DNA of 64,000 nucleotides. Origin: Bagarius yarrelli. Lineage: Eukaryota; Chordata; Actinopteri; Siluriformes; Sisoridae. The notes under the pieces are model-generated. The model had not been told where the DNA came from. It saw only the letters and a list, made by a program, of their open reading frames with translations, and searched no databases. The stretch spans positions 3,388,097-3,452,096 of the forward strand of contig VCAZ01000001.1 of the NCBI GenBank assembly GCA_005784505.1. The letters run 5' to 3'. The position numbers were made by a program, and so were the translations under genes. Positions within the stretch are counted from its first letter, which is position 1. Each line of letters begins with the position of its first letter. Shown here piece by piece: positions 57,621 through 64,000 of the stretch.

Positions 57621-58171
57621 CGTGGGTCTTTGCTATTCAATACACCACAGCAAAATTGCTAACAATTGCTAACAATTTTTTAATAATGACAATCAGGGTT
57701 ACATTTTTTAGCACGACAAAAAGACCCAAGACGCAAAATTTGATAAAAATATCCATGCTAAAAAAACCTACAAGACACAATATTCTGAAAGATTTCCAGA
57801 AAGTTTTTTTTCTGGTTCGGTTCAGGAAGCCGACAACATCTTGTTCTTCGCCTACAACTCATGATACAATAGACGAGAAGCAGTTGTTGTAGTTGGCTGG
57901 ATAACCTACCCGGTCAACAAAATGGCCTGTAGTTCAAGTTATTTTCGTCCTACTTTCTTAAATTTCCTGTGGACGGCTCAGCTTAAATGTTTCCTAGGTG
58001 GACATTTGTGTGCACAATGGCATTCCACCCGGTGTCAATCCTCCTGCGGTAAGCTTAGTGTTAGCAATGACTTTAGATGATAAGGATAAATTGTGCACAA
58101 AGACATCTCATTTGAAGAACACTTTACAAACCAACACTGAATTGTTGGATTTATTAGCTTGTGCGGTCCAT

Positions 58172-58311
58172 TTCTGTAGCATTAAAAGTGTTTTTTTTCT
58201 GTGTACGATATAATAAACAGACAAGAAATGTGCATAAGTGGCTTCCAAGCGACGGATATGACGTCTGGCCTATTTAAATTCCTGGGGATGTTTTCCTCTT
58301 ACAGGTTTACA
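58172..58311 (+). pseudogene. Decayed duplicate of the aspartic protease last exon
   Basis: Closely parallels 56172-56312: CTGTAGCATTAAAAGT, GATATAATAAAC, GACAAGAAAT and GGCTTCCAAGCGAC recur in the same order, including the intron end before the exon. The acceptor TAG (56201-56203) has become TAC (58204-58206). The coding part reads DIINRQEMCISGFQATD and then loses the WILGDVF block. Similarity stops near GGTTTACA. A relic of a partial tandem duplication. Confidence 0.85.
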
Positions 58312-58319
58312 TTTTCTAT

Positions 58320-59340
58320 ACTTGTGTGTGTGTGTGTGTGTGTTGCAGCAGCTGTCTCTCTGTGTGATAGGAGAAAGACGAGTCCCGGAACCTGCTGTTG
58401 CTTGAGTTCCCCTCTAACCTCTTGGAGATAATCCAGGTTGAGTAATTCTCACCTTTAAAAGATCATCTTCCCATACAGAGACGCCGCAACTCCTTGTGTA
58501 TGTAGATTATTTGTTAAGGTATTTTACAGAAAGGAAAGAGCTTTTACTGCAACAGCTGGATATCCTGTGTTTCCTGTCGCCTCTTCATGTTTCACACTGC
58601 ACTACAGCACTGTATTAGTGTTCATAACAGCCGGCATGTGCTAACCGACACACTTGAACATGTGCACTTAAAATTCATTATCATTCATTGAACGCCGGTC
58701 ATTATCATGGCTCCGAAAGCGGTGAAATGATGTAATCATCACCTCTGATTTCCATCTCATGCTCAGCCCACACACACACTCACTATGATGCACTACAGCA
58801 CATTGCAAATGCACCTCCTAAATGGGCTTTGTATCACTTTATTTTTTTTTTATATCAGCAATTGGTAAGAATCTTTTAAAGGATGATTCATTTCATATAT
58901 TTTTTTTATTAATGTGTTGGAAATGAGAAGCTTAGTAACATCATCTGTTCTCAAGCACAATGAAGCTCAGGAAGCTTTTAGCTAAACAAACACACTAGTG
59001 TTTGTAAGCTTCCTGAATGGGGCAGTCTGATGATACCAGACTGACGGTGATGGTACAGCCTAGAATGGGACTAGAATGGCCAACTGTGTTGTGATATATT
59101 GTTTAAATTCTTTATTCTAAGAAGATTTTCTCTATAATGAAATGACAGACTTAAATGATTGTAGGCTGTTTAAAACGTCCTTAAAAATAAAATTAACTGG
59201 CCTACGTACATTTTTACTGTAATTCACACAATGGTCCCTAGTTAATTATGAGACCAGAGAAAAGTTCCTTAAAGGTTTTCTGTGAATTTTATAGCACATC
59301 TTTAATATATTTAGGAATAATAAATTAGAGATGTGTTTTA
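58320..59340. other. Intergenic, no recognised gene
   Basis: Contains a short (TG)n at 58323-58345 and unique-looking sequence. A stretch at 58370-58433 could be read as an exon (RNLLLLEFPSNLLEIIQ with GT after it), but I do not recognise it and leave it uncalled. Confidence 0.4.
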
Positions 59341-59353
59341 ATTTTATGTAAAC

Positions 59354-59766
59354 TAGGGATATACCGATACTGGGATCGGCATTGGGCCCGATGCTGAACT
59401 CGTACTCGTACTGATAAAAACAGACCAGATACCATAGACTGATACTTTTTGTGACGTTATTAACAGAATTTCCATGCAGAAAGACTTTGGCAGCAGCGAC
59501 AGAATGTCTTAGTCTTAACTGTGTGGAATTTTTTTTTAAATTAATGATGGCCAGACTGCAAATTTTGTTCCGCAAAAATATCACGAGGTACAAAAATGAG
59601 TGGTTATAATACGAGCAATCTGATAAAACATAGCAAGAGATAACAAGAAAGCCATACGAAATGTACAAGTATCGGTATCAGTATCGGTATCAGTATCGGC
59701 GAGTACCAGGAAAAAAATATCGGTACTCAAACTCTGCCTTTAAAAAATAGTATCGATGCACCCCTA
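59354..59766. mobile_element. hAT-type MITE
   Basis: Ends TAGGGATATACCGATAC and, on the reverse strand, TAGGGGTGCATCGATAC. Flanking 8-mers ATGTAAAC (59346-59353) and ATATAAAC (59767-59774) agree at 7 of 8 positions. Internal TATCGGTATCAG direct repeats near the right end. No coding capacity. Confidence 0.8.
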
Positions 59767-60540
59767 ATATAAACTAAACGCAATGCACAAGCTTCTTTTT
59801 TTTTTAAACTTTATTAAAAACAACAATAAATACTTCTATTAATATATTTTATCATAAGCAAACTTCGATTGTGCAAATTAATCTAAACTTAAGATGAACA
59901 TCAAATCAAATCCTAACCATCAATGCAGCTATGATGCATTATAGAATTATCATCTGGGAAATTATCCTTAAAGCTTGTTAGCCTGTAGTTCCAGACATAC
60001 TAAAAAAATCAGAGTCAATTTTTAAGACACTTTTATGCGTCTCAGATAATTCAAACCTGGAACATACCATCCTCAATAAGCAACTATAGTGCTGTCCTTG
60101 TTGATCTGGTCAAGGATTTTAACACACAGATGGGTTCTTTTGTGCTAAGATGGCAACCATCCAGCTGCTGTCTTCGCTGTTATTGGTTAAAAGGTGGTAT
60201 ATGACAGTCCAGGTATTCTGCAGTGCTTTAAATAATAATGGTTATGACAAGCCACACACTCCGCACAAGTCTCGAGAGCACCCAATGTGCTGAATGCAAT
60301 CGAGTTTATACTGATCAGGTGGTTTTTGTTACAATGCTCACAACTTTTGCGCTTTCCTGCTCATTAAATCAAGACTTCCTGCATGAGTCCATTTATTTAA
60401 ATGCCATTGGTTTTCTTAACTTAGAAATGATAGCTGAATCCTTATACTGTTATAAACTGTTCCCTGCAGTTCACATCAATCCTGATCGAATCTCAACGAA
60501 TATTAAGATTAACAGTTATTTTGTGTTGTGAATAATCACA

Positions 60541-60965
60541 TCACCGTCTCACCAAGCTGCTTGGAGCCCATTTTAGCCTTGTGTAGGTCTACAGTCTTGT
60601 CCCTGACATCATTGGACAGCTCTTTGGCCTTGGCCATGATGGAAAGGTTGAAATCTGATTGCTTCTGTGGACAGGTGTCCAGAGTTAAGAGAGTCCCTTT
60701 AAGAGAGTGCTCCTGATCTTACCTTGTCATGTGTATTAGAGCCGGAAAGCTTGCTGATTGATAGGGAATTAATTACTTATTTTACTCACTAAAATGCAAA
60801 TCAATTTATAACAGTTTAAAAAAAATGTGTTTTTCTGGATGTCTTTCTTGTTGTTATTTTGTTGTTAAAAAACCTAACATTAAAATTATAGACTGATCAT
60901 TTGTATGTCAGTAGACAGACAGACAAAATATGCAGGGGATCAAATAATTTTTTCCCCTCAATATA
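60541..60965 (-). mobile_element. Truncated Tc1-like transposon end
   Basis: GGCCTTGGCCATGATGGAAA, TTGCTTCTGTGGACAGGTGT, AAATGCAAATCAATTTATAA and the terminal GGGATCAAATAATTTTTTCC CCTC match the non-coding end of a fish Tc1 family. The other end is missing. The regions 59775-60540 and 60970-61445 hold only a (CA)n run at 61250-61290 and AT-rich sequence. Confidence 0.65.
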
Positions 60966-61247
60966 CATGATTTACTAATAATATTAATGGAAATGGAAAT
61001 CATTGATTGTTTGTAATCTGCCAAAATGTCCAATGTCTAAATTTTCTACGTTTTATTTAATCATCAACATGGCTGGGCATTAAACCAATACAGTCATGAT
61101 TTGTTGTACTTCCTATTGTACTAAACCTCATGTGTAATTCGTGTGAATAATCCAATGTGCACATTTAACAAATCATTCAGTGTGTCTGTGTGTATTCAGA
61201 AGGACAAGCCAGTGGACGGGTATGAACTGTATGGCTTTCCATAAATT

Positions 61248-61293
<46 letters not shown>

Positions 61294-61448
61294 ACACGAA
61301 CACACATTTACACACACAGCGCCAGCACAATGAGAAATAAAAAAGAATTCTTGTAATTCAGTATTTTGTACAGACAGATATTATTACACAGAAAGTAAAT
61401 GCATAAAAATTAAACAGCAAGAAGTGTTACTACATGGAGACTCATCAG

Positions 61449-61640
61449 GGAAGTGGTAGTTCAGTGGTTAAGGTGTTGGACTGCTAATTGGAATATCGGA
61501 GTTTGATTTCCAGCACCACCAAGTTGCCACTGTTGGGGCCCTGAGCAAGGCCCTTAACCCCCAATTGCTCAGTTGTAAAGTAATACATGTAAGTCGCTCT
61601 GGACAAAAGCATCTGCCGAAGGCTGTAAAAATGTAAATGT
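61449..61640 (+). mobile_element. SINE-A, well-preserved copy
   Basis: GGGAAGTGGTAGTTCAGTGG, TTAAGGTGTTGGACTGCTAA, CCAGCACCACCAAGTTGCCA, CAAGGCCCTTAACCCCCAAT and tail GTAAGTCGCTCTGGACAAAA. The stretch 61650-62800 shows nothing recognisable. Confidence 0.85.
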
Positions 61641-62799
61641 ATAATATGTATGTGGATGTTAGATTTTTTGTCCAATCAGATTTCAGTTTTCATGTGCTGC
61701 CATGTTAATCTAATCTGGAATCAGTAGTGCAGCCCATGGAATTTATATTACTATATTAGCAGTGGCAGATTGCTAATTGGTTAATATTATAAAACTGTTT
61801 CAGATTTTTAAACCCACCTCCCAAAGCCCGATATTAGCTATTTTCTGTCCTCTGATTGGTTGATCAAAGTAAATTCTTACAACCTAGCACAGACTAGCTT
61901 GCATGTACAGTTAAATTAGAATTTTTATGCTTACAATGGCTGACAGAGGAGGAGAAATTAACTTGGTCTTGACATACTTTTCCGGAAAAGTTAGACATCG
62001 TGATGAGAGTTCGGTTAACTCCGAAGACTAAACTAGCTTGTCTCAGCGTGGGAAAGAGTTTATTTGCCAATTCCAGACCTGCGACCGGTAATGCTGACTT
62101 ACAGCCTTTAAATGTATTATATATTTTATTTAATTTTTTTATGTTTTTGTGATGTTATTTTAATATGAAGATAAATATTGATTCTGAACTGCTCCAGATG
62201 ATGTACATGGTACGGTTGTGGTTGTAGTGTAGAGGTTTGGAGTTGTCTTAACATCTTCTTAAAGTTGTCTATAATTTCGACGTGATAGTGGTGGTATTAA
62301 AAGGTGTATCAGTCGGTCAAGTCCCCACTGAAGGCCCAGGTACCAAATGCCCCGCCCGCCACTGATATATACACACGTATATTTTCCTTTGTGAAGAAAT
62401 TGCTTGGAGATTTTCATAATATATTAGAATAAGCAATGACCATACACTCTAAATGTGTGAAAGAAGGCATGTCTAGGCTATTCTCTGGCGGAGAAGTGCC
62501 CCGTATTGGTCAGCTATAGAGATATATTTTTCCATTTTATATTAATATTGACATTTTTATTTGAATGGTCAGCTTTCAGGGGCCCCTTGCCTGTCCCATT
62601 GCTACCCCTCTGGCCACCAGTGCTTGTGAGTTATGAAACCATACACCAAATCTTTTCAAATTGTTGCTACTGTAACATGACAGGGCAGCTGAACCCAGGA
62701 ATAAGTGCATTCTTGTGCTTGAGTCATTGCTTTTGAACAGCTGTTGATTGCAAAATGACGCCCTTTTTTTACGTGTTATGAACCTTTTGGCTTCCCATA

Positions 62800-63146
62800 A
62801 TGCGTGAAGGCGCGGAGAGCTGTGTGGTGTCCTACTTTCTTAGTGGAGCGATGCTGCGCCGGAGAGGGTGAGGAGGAATCTCCCAGAATGCCCCGTGAAG
62901 GCAACTCGGGATGGATGCTGCTTTAGTGCTGCTGTTAGCCGGTTAGCATCACTGATTTCCAGCTTCCAGACAGGCGCTCCGGGTGAAGAGCGAGTGGAGA
63001 GAAAAGGAGAGGGAAGGAAAGGAAAGGAAAGGAAAGGAGAGCGAGTGGGAAAAAGCCGTTTGTAACCGGCCAGGACAGGGACGGGGAATTGTAGACGCTC
63101 CGCTTGGACCGGACAGAGTGGTAGGGGGTCCAGTGCCGGACAGAGC
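62800..63146 (+). promoter_or_regulatory. CpG-rich 5' region of the right-edge gene
   Basis: An abrupt rise in CG content (GGCGCGGAGAGC, GCGCCGGAGAGG, GGACGGGGAATTG) against AT-rich surroundings marks a promoter and 5' untranslated region. A GGAAA tandem run lies at 63011-63038. Several upstream ATGs occur (for example near 62849 and 62886). Confidence 0.6.
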
Positions 63147-63352
63147 ATGGACCCCCAGACTGCCCCAGCGTGTACGCAGGATGATCAAAGCGAGACCTTT
63201 AGTGGTCGTCTCGGAGCGAGTGGCGGAGACCCGAGCGCACTGCAGACAGACCGCGAGAGGGACGAGGCGGCCGCGGGAAGCTTCACCGACAGAGACGAGC
63301 CGCTGGAGGAAAAAATTAAAGGTCTGACTTTCAGGAAACAGACTTCATACAG
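63147..63352 (+). CDS. First coding exon of an unidentified gene, cut by the window edge
   Basis: ATG at 63147 opens 68 codons to a good donor (CATACAG then GTGAGG at 63353). The N-terminal part is low complexity, acidic and Gly/Ala/Asp-rich (MDPQTAPACTQDDQSETFSG), as in many disordered vertebrate N-termini. The last 20 or so residues (PLEEKIKGLTFRKQTSYR) look conserved: an amphipathic, basic segment. CG-rich composition and the position behind a CpG-rich region support a true first exon. I do not recognise the family; the remaining exons are outside the window. Confidence 0.6.
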
Positions 63353-63387
63353 GTGAGGGTTTTAAATAAATAAAGTAAAAAATAATG

Positions 63388-63448
63388 AGCTGAGAGAGAG
63401 AAAGACACAGAGAGAGAGAGAGACACACACACACACACACACAGACAC

Positions 63449-63481
<33 letters not shown>

Positions 63482-63735
63482 CACACACACACACACACAG
63501 ACACAGAGAGAGAAAGAAAGAGAGAAAGAGGGGGGGGCGAGAAAGAGAGAGAGAGAGACAGAAAGACAGAGAGAGACAGCGAGAAAGAAAGCGAGAGAGT
63601 GAATGAGAGAGAGAGACAGAAAAAGACCGAGCATAGAGCGATAGAGCGATAGAGCAAGACAGAAAGAGAGAGGGAGAAAGACAGGGAGAGAAAGAGAGAG
63701 CAATTGAGAGAGAGAGAGAGAGAGAGAGAGCATTA
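63388..63735. repeat. (GA)n/(CA)n microsatellite tract
   Basis: About 350 bases of purine-rich GAGA with ACACAC blocks, beginning 35 bases after the exon donor. Both strands show long frames of Leu/Ser or Arg/Glu only because of this composition. Confidence 0.95.
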
Positions 63736-64000
63736 TCCCAATATAATGTCTAAATTGTCCCTGGTGGACATCCGTGTCTGTTTATGTTTCTGTAGCACGG
63801 CCGGACACTTTTTTTTTTGTTTAATAATGAAAACACAAAAAGCGTCTGGACGAGCAGAGCGAAACAATCAGTACATAAAGCTGTTATAACGGAACATGTG
63901 AGATTAATGACATCATGGCGCTCGGTATGAATATCGCTGTTATTACGGCGCTTTAGCGCGTTTTGTATGTAAACAGATGTGCTTATTGAATATTGATTTC

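Noticed and set aside
57998..58051. Exon-like VDICVHNGIPPGVNPPA between TTCCTAG and GTAAGC
   Set aside because: Good splice consensus but no recognised homology, no neighbouring exon in phase, and it sits amid LINE and pseudoexon debris.
58347..58433. Possible exon after (TG)n ending RNLLLLEFPSNLLEIIQ before GTTGAG
   Set aside because: The other frames contain stops, the donor is weak, and the family could not be recognised; not enough to call a gene.
63331..63733. Leu/Ser-rich reverse frames over 100 residues
   Set aside because: Pure translation of a (GA)n/(CA)n microsatellite.

Overview
The window is nuclear DNA of a vertebrate, almost certainly a teleost fish. The genes are multi-exon with GT-AG introns. 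They are set in AT-rich sequence full of microsatellites, tRNA-derived SINEs, hAT and Tc1/mariner remnants and L2- and RTE-like LINE ends of fish type. One SINE family resembles the Mermaid family described from catfish and zebrafish, so an ostariophysan is plausible, but the species cannot be fixed from sequence alone. No bacterial, phage, CRISPR or operon-type feature was seen.

Layout: (1) 1672-8065 (+) is the 3' half of arfgap3, an Arf GTPase-activating protein of the Golgi; its zinc-finger exons lie left of the window. (2) 11183-16356 (+) is ikbip, an ER membrane coiled-coil protein with two alternative last exons that both match known human isoforms. (3) 22784-19347 (-) is ckap4 (CLIMP-63), convergent with ikbip. 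(4) 24987-35589 (+) is a TRF2-type telomere-binding protein (terfa/terf2) in 12 coding exons; its first intron carries a tandem array of about 3 kb with a 20-bp unit. (5) 40427-37534 (-) is rab19, a small GTPase, in three coding exons. (6) 42460-50804 (+) is cct2, the beta subunit of the cytosolic chaperonin, 16 exons and 535 codons, with three evenly spaced CCAAT boxes upstream. (7) 51300-56392 (+) is a complete nine-exon pepsin-family aspartic protease of cathepsin E/nothepsin type; a decayed copy of its last exon lies 1.9 kb downstream. (8) 63147-63352 (+) is the first coding exon of a gene I do not recognise, running off the right edge.

The genes do not form a pathway. Two themes stand out: ikbip and ckap4 are neighbouring type II ER membrane proteins with lumenal coiled coils, and arfgap3 and rab19 both act in membrane traffic. 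Human relatives of these genes lie on several chromosomes (22, 12, 16, 7), with a cluster from human 12.

The best observations are structural: nested transposon insertions with readable target duplications, the intronic 20-bp array in the telomere gene that is stop-free on its antisense strand, the decayed protease exon, a frame conflict in one arfgap3 exon, a SINE that shares its tail with a LINE end, and the CCAAT triplet of cct2. I found no convincing new biological system. Exon limits were read by eye from splice consensus, reading phase and remembered family sequences; no alignment was run.
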